Positions 26,714 to 36,690 of a stretch of 64,000 bases of DNA are shown here, one piece after another. The notes beneath the pieces are model-generated. The model did no database searches. It was not told the DNA's origin and was given only the letters and a program-made list of their open reading frames with translations. The stretch's first letter is position 1. Every line of letters starts with the position of its first letter. A program made the position numbers and the translations under genes. Origin of the DNA: Synechococcales cyanobacterium C42_A2020_086 (lineage in GTDB: Bacteria; Cyanobacteriota; Cyanobacteriia; Elainellales; Elainellaceae); contig JACYLU010000015.1 of assembly GCA_015272325.1 (NCBI GenBank), positions 186,001-250,000 on the forward strand. Direction: 5' to 3'.

Positions 26714-28411
26714 ATGGTTTTTGTCTCTTCCCTCTCATCTCCTTATCCTATTGGCACCGTTAAAGGTCCGGGCGAGAACGCCAACCAGTATGTGTTTATT
26801 ACCGCAGACAACCGTCAGGTCAAGATTGGGGAATTTGTTTACTATGAAGTTCACCGCCCCAAGGACCCCTATTTGCCCAACTGTCTGCAAATTCTGGGGA
26901 AAATCTGTGACCGCTGTTTGATCGATCATTTGCCCGATCGAATTTTTGCCGACACAGAAATCAGCCCGGAAGCAATTGCAGCTCTAGTGGGGTTTGTGCA
27001 TCCAAATCCTGAAATCTACGAAGTTACCGTGGAAGTGATTGGCTACTTCCATCCAGCCCTCGGGTTCATGAATCCTCGGCTGACGCCCGATCCCGGCGTT
27101 AAGGTGTATTTAGCCAGCGATGAAAGCCTGAAGCGGGTGCTGAGTAAAAAACAGCCGGGCGAGGTTGGCGCAGCGCATATTGGCTCATTGCTGCTACGAG
27201 AGGCAGGAGCGGTGCCGGTGGCGCTAGACGTCAAGGAGTTGGTGAGCACCCACATGGCGATTCTGGCGGGCACTGGCTCCGGGAAGTCTTACACGGCGGG
27301 AGTTTTAGTTGAGGAACTGCTGCTGCCCCATAACCGGGCGGCGGTGCTGATTTTTGATCCCCATGGTGAATATGGCACCTTGGCGCAAATGCGAGGGCAT
27401 ACCGCCTTCCAAGCGGCTGATGGCTACACGCCCAAGGTGAAGGTGCTTAGCCCTGAGGATGTACGCATCCGTGTTTCCTCGCTGGACTACTACGATATCC
27501 TCACCCTGCTGCCAGAAATGAGCGACCGCCAGCAGTCAATTCTCAACAAAGCCTTTGCGATTCTAAAGCGGCATCAGCGCGGGCAATACCGCTGGGGTGT
27601 GGAAGACCTGATTGCTGCCGTATTTGAAGCCGACCGCACCCAGGATGATGAGGGTAACGAGAAAGTAGGTACATCGGCCCCCGCCTTGGAATGGAAGTTA
27701 GAGCGGCTAGCGCGGTCGCCTTACTTCCACACCATTAACCACCTCGCTCCTAAGGATCTGTTCGAGCCGGGCCAGGTGACGGTGCTGCAAATGAACGAAA
27801 TTAGCCAGGAAGAGCAGCAGGTGATCTGTGCCACAGTGCTGCGGCAGGCCAATCAGGCGCGGATGAACACCCAGAAGGGGCTAATCACCCCCGATGATGA
27901 AAATTACTTGCCCTATCCAGTGTTTATTTTGATTGAAGAAGCCCATCGCTTTGCCCCCGCCCACGAGCCATCGCGCTGCAAGATGATTCTGCGCACCATT
28001 CTCAGCGAAGGGCGCAAGTTTGGGCTGGGGGTGGGTTTGATTACGCAGCGGCCCGGCAAGCTTGACTCGGATGTGCTCTCTCAGTGCATGAGCCAATTCA
28101 TTATGCGGATTGTCAATCCGGTGGATCAAGATAGCCTCAAATATGGCGTCGAGGCGGCTGGGCGCGATTTGCTCAAGGAGTTGCCCGCTCTCACCAAAGG
28201 GCAGGTGATTATTGCGGGTGCTTGCGTCAACACGCCCGTGCTGTGTCAGGTGCGAAAGCGAATTACGGATCACGGCGGCGAAACGCTGGATGCGCCCGCT
28301 CTTTGGCAAACCTATTTCCAGGCGCATCAGGTTGCCAGCCGCCAGATCGAGCAGTCGCCGGTTGCCAGCCGCCCTCGTGCCAACACTGTGCGAGGGGTCA
28401 GCATTGAGTAA
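26714..28411 (+). CDS. HerA-like helicase/translocase ATPase (DUF87)
   Basis: From ATG 26714 the product is 565 residues. An N-terminal HAS-barrel-like domain (about 1-130) leads into a FtsK/HerA RecA-like core. Walker A is LAGTGSGKSYTAGVLVEELL near residue 186, followed by FDPHGEYG. Walker B is PVFILIEEAHRFAP near 404, and LSEGRKFGLGVGLITQRP carries the sensor region. HerA proteins form hexameric DNA translocases, often paired with the NurA nuclease in DNA-end resection. No nurA is nearby. The C-terminus repeats VASR twice. TTG 26693 is an alternative start. Confidence 0.9.
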   Translation: MVFVSSLSSPYPIGTVKGPGENANQYVFITADNRQVKIGEFVYYEVHRPKDPYLPNCLQILGKICDRCLIDHLPDRIFADTEISPEAIAALVGFVHPNPEIYEVTVEVIGYFHPALGFMNPRLTPDPGVKVYLASDESLKRVLSKKQPGEVGAAHIGSLLLREAGAVPVALDVKELVSTHMAILAGTGSGKSYTAGVLVEELLLPHNRAAVLIFDPHGEYGTLAQMRGHTAFQAADGYTPKVKVLSPEDVRIRVSSLDYYDILTLLPEMSDRQQSILNKAFAILKRHQRGQYRWGVEDLIAAVFEADRTQDDEGNEKVGTSAPALEWKLERLARSPYFHTINHLAPKDLFEPGQVTVLQMNEISQEEQQVICATVLRQANQARMNTQKGLITPDDENYLPYPVFILIEEAHRFAPAHEPSRCKMILRTILSEGRKFGLGVGLITQRPGKLDSDVLSQCMSQFIMRIVNPVDQDSLKYGVEAAGRDLLKELPALTKGQVIIAGACVNTPVLCQVRKRITDHGGETLDAPALWQTYFQAHQVASRQIEQSPVASRPRANTVRGVSIE

Positions 28412-28513
28412 AGGATGCCCCTAAATTGGCACAGCATAGAGAGTCCAGAGTTATATCTAGTCTGTCACTCCCCAGCTCAGGCTAGAATCAGGGCAAGTTT
28501 TGCACGCGCTGCT

Positions 28514-28927
28514 ATGAGTAATCCCCTCCGCAGTCTCAAGCGTTTACCTTGGACGCCCCTGTTGCTGAATGCCATCCTCACGGTGTTCTGGATCTTTGTG
28601 ATCGAATTTCTGCTCTGGCTTGGGTTGATGTATGTGCCTCTAGTCAGAGATGTAATCGGGATCCTATATGCGCCACCGCTAAACATTCTGATGGAGTTGG
28701 CGGTCGCGATTGGTGTGGGTGCCCTTGCTGTCTATCTCCTTGAAATTGTCCACTCGCAGGTTCTCATCAATGCAGGAACGCTGTGGGCCCTATTGCTGTG
28801 CTTAATGCTGGTTATGATCATCAAAGCGCTGCTGCCGATACCGGCACTGCTGGTGAGGCCAGGCACCACGCTCCTCGTAGGTATGATGGTGGGGATTTTT
28901 TTGAAGGGCAAACCGTACTGGCGTTGA
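28514..28927 (+). CDS. Small membrane protein, 137 aa
   Basis: Not recognised as a named family. The product has a short basic N-terminus (MSNPLRSLKRLPW) and about four hydrophobic segments: LLLNAILTVFWIFVIEFLLWLGLMYV, ILMELAVAIGVGALAVYLLEIV, AGTLWALLLCLMLVMIIKALL and TTLLVGMMVGIFL. It is 102 bp downstream of the HerA-like gene on the same strand. The start ATG 28514 is chosen because the upstream part of the frame has no membrane or domain character. Confidence 0.65.
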   Translation: MSNPLRSLKRLPWTPLLLNAILTVFWIFVIEFLLWLGLMYVPLVRDVIGILYAPPLNILMELAVAIGVGALAVYLLEIVHSQVLINAGTLWALLLCLMLVMIIKALLPIPALLVRPGTTLLVGMMVGIFLKGKPYWR

Positions 28928-28958
28928 AATGAGGTGAATAAGCCGGCTTTGGGTCAAC

Positions 28959-29048
28959 CTACTCGGGCTGAGCAAGCACCGTAACGAAGACTTTGTAGAC
29001 CAAGGCATAGCCAGCAAACAATACGAGTCCTGCGACGATAACTGGCAT
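28959..29048 (-). CDS. Single-pass membrane microprotein, 29 aa
   Basis: A short frame on the minus strand encodes 29 residues, starting MPVIVAGLVLFAGYALVYKV and ending TVLAQPE. A strong Shine-Dalgarno (AAGGAG) lies 9 nt before the ATG. The product is one transmembrane helix with a short C-terminal tail, the size class of photosystem, cytochrome b6f or NDH-1 small subunits. I could not match it to PsbX, PsbM, PsaM, PetL, PetM, PetN or Ycf12 from memory, so no name is given. It stands alone between a membrane-protein gene and a hybrid kinase. Confidence 0.7.
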   Translation of the reverse strand: MPVIVAGLVLFAGYALVYKVFVTVLAQPE

Positions 29049-29206
29049 AATTTTTCTCCTTCTGCAGGGTACGGATAGATTGAAAGGATTGGAGAACGTT
29101 CACATGTTCTACCTTACTTCCTAGGCTAGATGACCCTTGAAAATAGCGCATCACCCAAATGGGGAATTTTCATCTACCTGAAGGGTTAGGTGGCAGCTCA
29201 ATGCGT

Positions 29207-30676
29207 TTACTCGTTGAAGGCTGATACGGATTGAATGGGCAGAAACACGGTGAAGGTTGTCCGTCCCGGAACGCTCGCAACCTCAATGTGCCCGGCATGT
29301 TTCTCAATAATTTGGTTGACAATACTAAGGCCCAAGCCGCTGCCTTCCCCTTTTGGCTTGGTTGTGAAAAAAGGCTCAAAGATCCTGGACTGCAATTCGG
29401 GGGGAATGCCTTTGCCGCTATCGGTAATGGCGACACAGATCTGCTCTGGATCGGGCTGCTGAACAGTGATGCTGATCTGACCTTTGTATTCCATGGCTTG
29501 CAAGGCGTTGTGCAGCAGATTGGACCAGACCTGATTTAATTCATCAGGGAAAGCCCAGATCAGTGGGACCGGGTGATAGTTGCGGATGATCTCAACACGC
29601 TGACGGCACTGGTCATAGTACAGCGCTAAGGCTGTTTCAATGCTTTCTACCACATCGGTTTCCGTCTTTAGTCCACTGGCATCGTGGTGGATGTAGCGGG
29701 TCAAGGCCAGGACAATACGAGCAGCGCGATCGCTTGCGGTCAAGATTGTATGGGCGCTTTTGTGCAAACTCGCGAGCTGATAGGCGGCATTGAGCACGCG
29801 CTGGCTGGTTTGGTCGTACAGTAGCGGCAGTAGCGGGTCCAGGTCATCATAAATCGCCATATCGACCAAGGTATCTGCCACATGTTCACAGTGGGGAATA
29901 TCATGAACTGCCAACTGCTGTACCAAGGAACGACGCAACTGCCGCTTCTCTCGGCTCGAGAGACTAGGGAACTTAGCCATCCCCAGACGGGCACGTTGCA
30001 GCAATCGCAAAAAGAGCTGCCAGTGGTGCGGCGGAATCGCTTCTAGCACCTGCGGCAGTTGCTCTAGGGTTTGATGCAACACCCCATGAATATTTTTGGC
30101 TGAAGACCGAATAGCCCCTAGAGGCGTATTAATTTCGTGGGCAACATTGGCGATCAATTGTCCTAGGGCCGCCATTTTTTCGGCCTGAATCAGCTGAGCT
30201 TGCGTACTTTTGAGCTGATGTAGCGTTTCGGTCAGATCGTGGTTCTTTTGCTTGAGGGTGTTTTGGAGGGCACAGATCGTTAGATGTGTTTTAATTCGAA
30301 CAACAGCTTCTTCGATTTGAAAGGGTTTAGTGATGTAATCGACCCCACCCACTGAGAAAGCTTTGACTTTATCAAAAACATCGCTCCAGGCGCTCAAGAA
30401 AATAATCGGAATGGCGCTAGTGCGTTCATCGGCTTTGAAACGGCGGCAGACCTCGTAGCCGTCCATCTCTGGCATATTGATATCCAGCAAGATCAGATCG
30501 GGAGGCAGGGCCTGAGCCGCTGCGAGAGCCAGTCTGCCATTGGGAGCAGCTCGCACCTTATAGCCTTGGTCCGACAAGATACCGACCAACAGCCGCAGGC
30601 TATCAGGGGTATCATCCACCACCAAGATATTAAATTGTGGCTGATCGTGTGGCTGATCCGAAATCATTGAGACCAA
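29207..30676 (-). CDS. Response regulator-histidine kinase hybrid
   Basis: A 489-residue soluble protein with an N-terminal receiver domain (phospho-acceptor aspartate near residue 62 in DLILLDINMPEMDG) fused to a histidine kinase. The HisKA histidine is near 180 in LIANVAHEINTPLGAIRSSAKNI. The HATPase domain has NLLHNALQAMEYKG and GEGSGLGLSIVNQIIEKHAGHIEV. The REC-first order is common in cyanobacteria and suggests a mid-chain component. M4 (30667) is an alternative start. It has no adjacent partner. Confidence 0.92.
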   Translation of the reverse strand: MVSMISDQPHDQPQFNILVVDDTPDSLRLLVGILSDQGYKVRAAPNGRLALAAAQALPPDLILLDINMPEMDGYEVCRRFKADERTSAIPIIFLSAWSDVFDKVKAFSVGGVDYITKPFQIEEAVVRIKTHLTICALQNTLKQKNHDLTETLHQLKSTQAQLIQAEKMAALGQLIANVAHEINTPLGAIRSSAKNIHGVLHQTLEQLPQVLEAIPPHHWQLFLRLLQRARLGMAKFPSLSSREKRQLRRSLVQQLAVHDIPHCEHVADTLVDMAIYDDLDPLLPLLYDQTSQRVLNAAYQLASLHKSAHTILTASDRAARIVLALTRYIHHDASGLKTETDVVESIETALALYYDQCRQRVEIIRNYHPVPLIWAFPDELNQVWSNLLHNALQAMEYKGQISITVQQPDPEQICVAITDSGKGIPPELQSRIFEPFFTTKPKGEGSGLGLSIVNQIIEKHAGHIEVASVPGRTTFTVFLPIQSVSAFNE

Positions 30677-30791
30677 CGCGAGGGATTTCCCCTAACTTAT
30701 CGCACTCGCCAGTATCAGGGGCAGGGGGTACTCCCGCCCCTAAATCTAGAGTTCAAAAGCATGCCGTTGTTTAGACGTTTAGCTTTGCCGC

Positions 30792-31571
30792 TCAAGCGGC
30801 TGTCTCGGCGATCTCGGTGGACTGCGAGATCTCACCGTTCTCAGACAGTTCGCTAGGAACCCCATCCCGGGCTAAAGAGGGAATAGCACCGCCTTTTTGC
30901 AGCAGGTTGCCCACCATAGCCAGCATGGCGTTGACTTTGCGCGTCCGCCACTCGTCGATTAATGCCGTTACTTCGGCATAGGGGAGGCGGCGCTGCAATG
31001 CTTCTCGCAGATAGGCAGCGTGGTATTGCTCGTCTTTGGCAATGCTGAGCAGCCCTTTCTTGAGATTGATGCTAGCGGTATCACTGTCGGGCAGAGCATT
31101 GGCCATGCGAACGAAATCGTGGCAAGCATCTCGCTCCAGAATGTGGGTGCTCGCGAAAAACACCAGCCAGTCGATGGTTTGCGGTGACAAATTATCCCGC
31201 GAATAGCCTTCGTAGTATGCCTCAAAAAATGGGCTGCGGCGTCGCTCGTCCGGTTCACCGTTTGGCTGGGTTCGCGGCAAGCGGCTGAAGTCAATGACCT
31301 GCTTGTTGAGTTGCTTTAGGGCATGGGCAAAGATCTGCCCGTGGCGGCGTTCATCTTGGGCATGGCGGGCAAGCTGCTCTGCAAGCCAGCAATCGCCTTC
31401 TTGAGCGGCACGCTGCTGCAGTGCCTCTAGGAACGGTACGGAGCCAGATTCAGCTAACTGAAAGCCAGCCAGCATGTCGGGGCGGGTGTTGAGGTCGCGC
31501 AGGTTGCGAGCCGTAATGTAGGCTACGGCGCTAGACCCGAGCAAATGGAGGGTTTGAGTGAGAAGGTTCAT
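30792..31571 (-). CDS. Ferritin-like di-iron protein
   Basis: From ATG 31571 the product is 259 residues and helix-rich. Ferritin-like metal ligands are visible: HAQDERRHGQIF (ExxH), ILERDACHDF (E..H), and AKDEQYHAAYL (ExxH). This fits a four-helix bundle with a carboxylate-bridged di-iron site. Function could be oxidase, hydroxylase or iron handling; it is not a classical cage-forming ferritin by length. The N-terminus MNLLTQTLHLLGSSAVAYITA is mildly hydrophobic. The longer upstream frame is discarded because it crosses a 13-bp duplication and lacks domain character. Confidence 0.75.
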   Translation of the reverse strand: MNLLTQTLHLLGSSAVAYITARNLRDLNTRPDMLAGFQLAESGSVPFLEALQQRAAQEGDCWLAEQLARHAQDERRHGQIFAHALKQLNKQVIDFSRLPRTQPNGEPDERRRSPFFEAYYEGYSRDNLSPQTIDWLVFFASTHILERDACHDFVRMANALPDSDTASINLKKGLLSIAKDEQYHAAYLREALQRRLPYAEVTALIDEWRTRKVNAMLAMVGNLLQKGGAIPSLARDGVPSELSENGEISQSTEIAETAA

Positions 31572-31594
31572 AGCAGTGCAAATCTGAAGAGAAC

Positions 31595-31620
31595 GAAGAC
31601 CAACATCGAAGACCAACATC
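31595..31620 (+). repeat. 13-bp perfect tandem duplication
   Basis: GAAGACCAACATC at 31595-31607 is repeated exactly at 31608-31620, just upstream of the ferritin-like gene on its 5' side. Confidence 0.95.
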
Positions 31621-31801
31621 AAAGGACAAGAAGCCTCCCGTTCAAGGTAACGCACTCTATGAGCCAAGGGGGAGGGGCAACCCAGTGCTTGGGGTTCTGC
31701 AAATTCATGAGTCCAATTTGTGTCAGAACTGAGAAGTTCAATTACTATGCATGGGCATAGATTTTTTCTGCCACCCTTGGTCAACCGCGTGTGCTAGGCA
31801 A

Positions 31802-32335
31802 ATGAAATTTAAGACGAATTCTGATTCAACTCGCAACACTGCTGCTCCCGCTGCCAATCATCCCGCTTCAGTGCCGATCTCGGTTTATCGAGAGCTAGCT
31901 GCCGAGCTGCAGGCTACCCGCGCCATGGTCGATTCGCTGAATCTGCGCAACCAGCAATTAGCTCAAGACAACTACACCCTGCGACAAGAAATGGAGCGTG
32001 TAGTTCACTCGGCGCTAACCTTGCAGCAATGGATCAACCCGCCCCATGCCAGTGCAGACGCAGGGTACGAACAGCCCGGCGTTTCAGGAGCGCCACCTCG
32101 CCCCTCGATTGAAGAAACGGTTTCGGCGGCTGCCATTGCTGCGAAACTGCGAGAGCCATCTTCATCCAATTCATGGCTGACCGAGGAAGCCGCACCACCC
32201 CAGCGCCTCAACCATACGAAACCGGCTCGCTTCGGCGGACTTTGGTTGACACTAACCGTAGTAGCAATTATTGTTACAGCCTTTGGGGCAGGCTTTCTGG
32301 TGATGCGGCCCTTTCTGCCCACTGCGAACCGCTAG
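31802..32335 (+). CDS. Hypothetical protein with coiled coil and C-terminal membrane anchor
   Basis: From ATG 31802 the product is 177 residues. Residues 20-75 form a predicted coiled coil (YRELAAELQATRAMVDSLNLRNQQLAQDNYTLRQEMERVV). A Pro/Ser-rich region follows. One transmembrane helix is near the end (GGLWLTLTVVAIIVTAFGAGFLVMRPF). This is a tail-anchored topology with the coiled coil in the cytoplasm. I do not recognise a family. It lies upstream of the endonuclease/exonuclease/phosphatase-family gene. Confidence 0.65.
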   Translation: MKFKTNSDSTRNTAAPAANHPASVPISVYRELAAELQATRAMVDSLNLRNQQLAQDNYTLRQEMERVVHSALTLQQWINPPHASADAGYEQPGVSGAPPRPSIEETVSAAAIAAKLREPSSSNSWLTEEAAPPQRLNHTKPARFGGLWLTLTVVAIIVTAFGAGFLVMRPFLPTANR

Positions 32336-32449
32336 GGGCGGGTCACCCTGGGGGCAGGTCGATTGTGTGCCCTAAGGGATATACCCTAGACCATCTAGCG
32401 CCTTTTGCTAGAATGGGCGGCGTTGACCGCTGCGAGGGAAAAACGTGCG

Positions 32450-33436
32450 ATGTCATGTTTGACCTGGGTCATGTCATTGCTAGCTCTGGGAGGAATTGCG
32501 GCTCTCACGCTGCTGGCTTATCTGACATCCCACTATGGCTGGCCGATCTACTTAGAGCTTTTCTCGCACTTTCAAGTGCAATATCTAGGTCTGGCGTTGC
32601 TGCTGCTGGGCGGCCTGCTGCTATTGCGCCACAAGGGGTTGGTTTGGGTAGGCCTATTGCTCTGTGCGGCTCTATCGCTGCCGATTTTGACCTGGTATCT
32701 GCCGCCCCGCCTGACGACTGACAGTGCCAATGGTGCCAATCCAGACCTACGAGTCCTGATTGCCAATCTCAACACGCAGAACCAGAGCTACAGCAAGGTT
32801 CTCAATCTGACGCAAGCCGAAAATCCTGACCTGGCTATCTTCCTAGAAGTTAGTGCTCCCTGGAAGGTCCAGCTCGATCAGCTCAGGACTGCATTTCCCT
32901 ACTTGTCGGCACCTAGCTCCTCTGATCCGGGAGTAGTGGTTTATAGTAAGCAGCCGCTGCAGGATACCCAAATTGACTTCTTTGGCACCGAGCGCAATCC
33001 CAGCGTGATCACGCAATTAACCGTTGCTAACGAGCCAGTAACGCTGGTAGCCACTCACCCTTTGCCGCCTATTAGGCCCAGTTTTTTTCACTCGCGAAAT
33101 CGCCAGCTCGCCGGCATCAGTGACTATTTGGCCAATGTGGATCAGCGAATGATTCTGGCAGGTGATCTGAATACCACCATGTGGTCGCCCTATTATCAAC
33201 GGCTGGTGAACCGAACTAGACTGAGCAATACCCGCAAAGGGTTTGGCATTCTGCCGACCTGGCCAACCAGCGGCACTTATACCGGCATTCCCGACTGGCT
33301 GACCTCGCTGATGCAGATTCCGATTGATCACTGCTTAATTAGCTCCGGGCTAAAAACAACCCGCATGGCTATCGGCAGCGATACCGGCTCCGATCACAAG
33401 CCCTTGATTGTGGATTTGCAGATTACTCGCCGGTGA
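32450..33436 (+). CDS. Membrane-anchored endonuclease/exonuclease/phosphatase family protein
   Basis: From ATG 32450 the product is 328 residues. Three N-terminal hydrophobic helices (about 1-95) are followed by an EEP-fold domain: LRVLIANLNTQNQSYSKVLNLTQAENPDLAIFLEV, VVYSKQPLQDTQIDFF, VTLVATHPLPP, MILAGDLNTTMWSPYY, and a terminal SDTGSDHKPLIVDLQI. These supply the Asn, Glu, Asp-Asn and Asp-His catalytic set. The family covers phosphodiesterases and phosphatases; substrate is unknown. The catalytic domain probably faces the periplasm. Confidence 0.82.
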   Translation: MSCLTWVMSLLALGGIAALTLLAYLTSHYGWPIYLELFSHFQVQYLGLALLLLGGLLLLRHKGLVWVGLLLCAALSLPILTWYLPPRLTTDSANGANPDLRVLIANLNTQNQSYSKVLNLTQAENPDLAIFLEVSAPWKVQLDQLRTAFPYLSAPSSSDPGVVVYSKQPLQDTQIDFFGTERNPSVITQLTVANEPVTLVATHPLPPIRPSFFHSRNRQLAGISDYLANVDQRMILAGDLNTTMWSPYYQRLVNRTRLSNTRKGFGILPTWPTSGTYTGIPDWLTSLMQIPIDHCLISSGLKTTRMAIGSDTGSDHKPLIVDLQITRR

Positions 33437-34546
<1,110 letters not shown>

Positions 34547-34564
34547 TGCTGCATGGCTCGTGGC

Positions 34565-35971
34565 TTATTCGGTCGCTAAAGGCGGGCGACGTTGGCTCCA
34601 GGGGTTTGCCGCTTCGAGCTGAGCCGCAAGAGCAATAATCGTTGCTTCATCAGCCGGACGCCCCACCAGCTGAATCCCGACTGGCAAGCCGTTGGCATCA
34701 AAATCAGCCGGAATCGAGATCGCGGGTTGCCCTGTGGCGTTGAAGGGAGGACAGGGCGCCACCCACTGCATGATCTTGTTCAGGATTTTGGCGGGTCGCA
34801 GCCTGGCCCATTCGCCGACGCGGATCGTGGGATGCAGAAACACGGGAGCCACCAGCACATCGAAGGGCTGTAGGGTGGCGACAAGGCGACGCGCCGCAAT
34901 CTGCATTCGGGCAACGGCCATTAAGTAGTCTCCTCCCGACCGGGAACGAGAGCGGCGCAGCAGCCAGCGATTGAACTTGCTGAGAAAAATGCCGGGTATG
35001 CCCACATCAACGCCCGCTTGCCAGACCGTCACCAGCGGTTCCACCAAGTCTGTGAAGTCCAAGTCGATGGACTCTACCGAGTGCCCCAACTCCTCTAGAC
35101 GGCGCACAGTTTCTAGCACTGCCGCTTCGCAGGTTGGATCGGCAAACCCAATCGGCGGGAAAGCGGTGGTAAAGGCAATTCGCTGCGGGGCAACTGGCTG
35201 TTGCGTCATCTCCAGAAACGAGGGATCCGGATTGGGCAACCAGTAGGGATCGCCGACAATGGGACCTGCCATCACATCTAGCAGCGCAGCAGCATCAGCG
35301 ACGGTGCGGGCTAGTGGTCCTTCGGTGGCTAAGCCGCTGAGGCGATCACCAGTGGGCGCAAAGGAGACCCGCCCCCGAGCCGGCTTGATGCCAACAATGC
35401 CGCAGCAGGCCGCCGGACCACGAATCGAGCCGCCGCCATCGCTGCCTTGAGCCACTGAACACAAGCCCGCCGCCACGGCCGCCGCTGACCCGCCGCTCGA
35501 GCCACCGGGCGTATAGTCGAGATGCCAAGGGTTGCGAGTCGGAGGAAACCCCGGCGGTTCAGTATAGGGCGTGGAACCGAGTTCTGAGGTGGCGGTTTTA
35601 CCCAGCAGCACAAAGCCGGCTTGCCGCAGCCGCATCACCACACCCGCATCTTCGGTGGCTATCCGGTTGCGCAGAATCTTGACGCCGTAGCTGCACGGAA
35701 CATTGCTGACGGTGGTGAGGTCTTTAATTGCCGTTGGGACGCCAAAGAAAGGCGGCAAAGGCTCCGTGGTCTGCATCAAATGCTCGGTCTTGGCTTTGGC
35801 ATCCTCCAGTGCCTGCTCGCCCATGACCAGAAAAAAGCTGCCTAACCGGGCATCGAGGGCTTGAATTCGGTCGAGGTAGAGCTGCACCAGTTCTAGGGGC
35901 GACAGCGCTTTGCTGCGAATCAATCGAGCCTGCTCTAGGGCTGACGCGAATACAAGATCAACAGAACCCAT
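34565..35971 (-). CDS. Amidase (amidase-signature family)
   Basis: A 468-residue hydrolase with the Ser-cisSer-Lys triad: the lysine in GVPTAIKDLTTV, and the serines in YTPGGSSGGSAAAVAAGLCSVAQGSDGGGSIRGPAACCG. The family includes GatA, but GatA-specific C-terminal features are not obvious, and the ending NATGQPAISIPADFDANGLPVGIQLVGRPADEATIIALAAQLE fits general amidases. It hydrolyses an unspecified amide in the cytoplasm. It converges on ilvC with 18 bp between stops. Confidence 0.92.
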   Translation of the reverse strand: MGSVDLVFASALEQARLIRSKALSPLELVQLYLDRIQALDARLGSFFLVMGEQALEDAKAKTEHLMQTTEPLPPFFGVPTAIKDLTTVSNVPCSYGVKILRNRIATEDAGVVMRLRQAGFVLLGKTATSELGSTPYTEPPGFPPTRNPWHLDYTPGGSSGGSAAAVAAGLCSVAQGSDGGGSIRGPAACCGIVGIKPARGRVSFAPTGDRLSGLATEGPLARTVADAAALLDVMAGPIVGDPYWLPNPDPSFLEMTQQPVAPQRIAFTTAFPPIGFADPTCEAAVLETVRRLEELGHSVESIDLDFTDLVEPLVTVWQAGVDVGIPGIFLSKFNRWLLRRSRSRSGGDYLMAVARMQIAARRLVATLQPFDVLVAPVFLHPTIRVGEWARLRPAKILNKIMQWVAPCPPFNATGQPAISIPADFDANGLPVGIQLVGRPADEATIIALAAQLEAANPWSQRRPPLATE

Positions 35972-36094
35972 GATGATGTCCTTTGGTCACTGTTGCTGAC
36001 TGTAGCAGCTTGCTGGAAAGAGGCAACCGCCACATGCACTGACTTTGGAACTGTAGACTGGTTGACGGCTCATATCCGGCAGAAGACTGATCAG

Positions 36095-36577
36095 CTACTG
36101 CGGTAACCGCTGCGGCACCCCGGCTTGGGGAGGACGCTGGGGCACAGCTTGCGGCGGACGCTGCGGTGGAACTTGCGGCAAACGGCGTTCCGGGAAGGCA
36201 CATTCTACAGTGACCTTGATGTTGCAGCCCACGGTGCCGGCAGCAATATAAGGCACTCCCCCCATCCCGCTGACGTTTACGCCAAATTCCAGGGTTACTT
36301 TCTGCACCTCGGCTAGAGCTGCGTCCTTAAAGGCGTTCAGTGTGTACTTGGTATAGGTTTTAATGGTCGTTTCAATAGCTTGAAAGCTTTGGGCGATTTG
36401 CATATCAGCGGAACGCCCTCCCCACCCCTTAGCGCCACTCCGCTGCACTTCACCCGAGTCTTGCCCATTGGCTGCAGCCGTAGGAGCGAGAGTCTCCTCA
36501 TTGGCTTCTAGGTAAATAACCGTATTGTCGTCAATTTGAATTGCTTGCAGTTTACTCATGCTGGCAGTCTTAGCCAC
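36095..36577 (-). CDS. Trypco1-like (CU044_2847 family) protein with Pro/Gln-rich tail
   Basis: A 160-residue protein that resembles the trypsin-co-occurring domain 1 family. It has the N-terminal strand IQIDDNTVIYLEANE, a helix with FQAIETTIKTYTKYTLNAFKDA and the characteristic KVTLEFGVNVSGMGGVPYIAAGTVGCNIKVTVEC. That family often accompanies trypsin-like proteases or NTPases in predicted biological-conflict modules; none is adjacent here. The tail has about four PQRPPQ-type repeats. ATG 36559 (MSKLQAIQ) is an alternative start. Confidence 0.7.
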   Translation of the reverse strand: MAKTASMSKLQAIQIDDNTVIYLEANEETLAPTAAANGQDSGEVQRSGAKGWGGRSADMQIAQSFQAIETTIKTYTKYTLNAFKDAALAEVQKVTLEFGVNVSGMGGVPYIAAGTVGCNIKVTVECAFPERRLPQVPPQRPPQAVPQRPPQAGVPQRLPQ

Positions 36578-36690
36578 GCCCGGTGGCGCTAACGGTACGT
36601 CTATCGACGATAGGCGACGCTGACACCAATCGAAAATGGGATTGACACCCCCTACCCGAGCAGACTTTTAGATCTTGCTCAAGATCTGGC

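Noticed and set aside
30792-31784. Longer version of the ferritin-like protein
   Set aside because: The extra 71 codons cross a 13-bp duplication and have no domain character.
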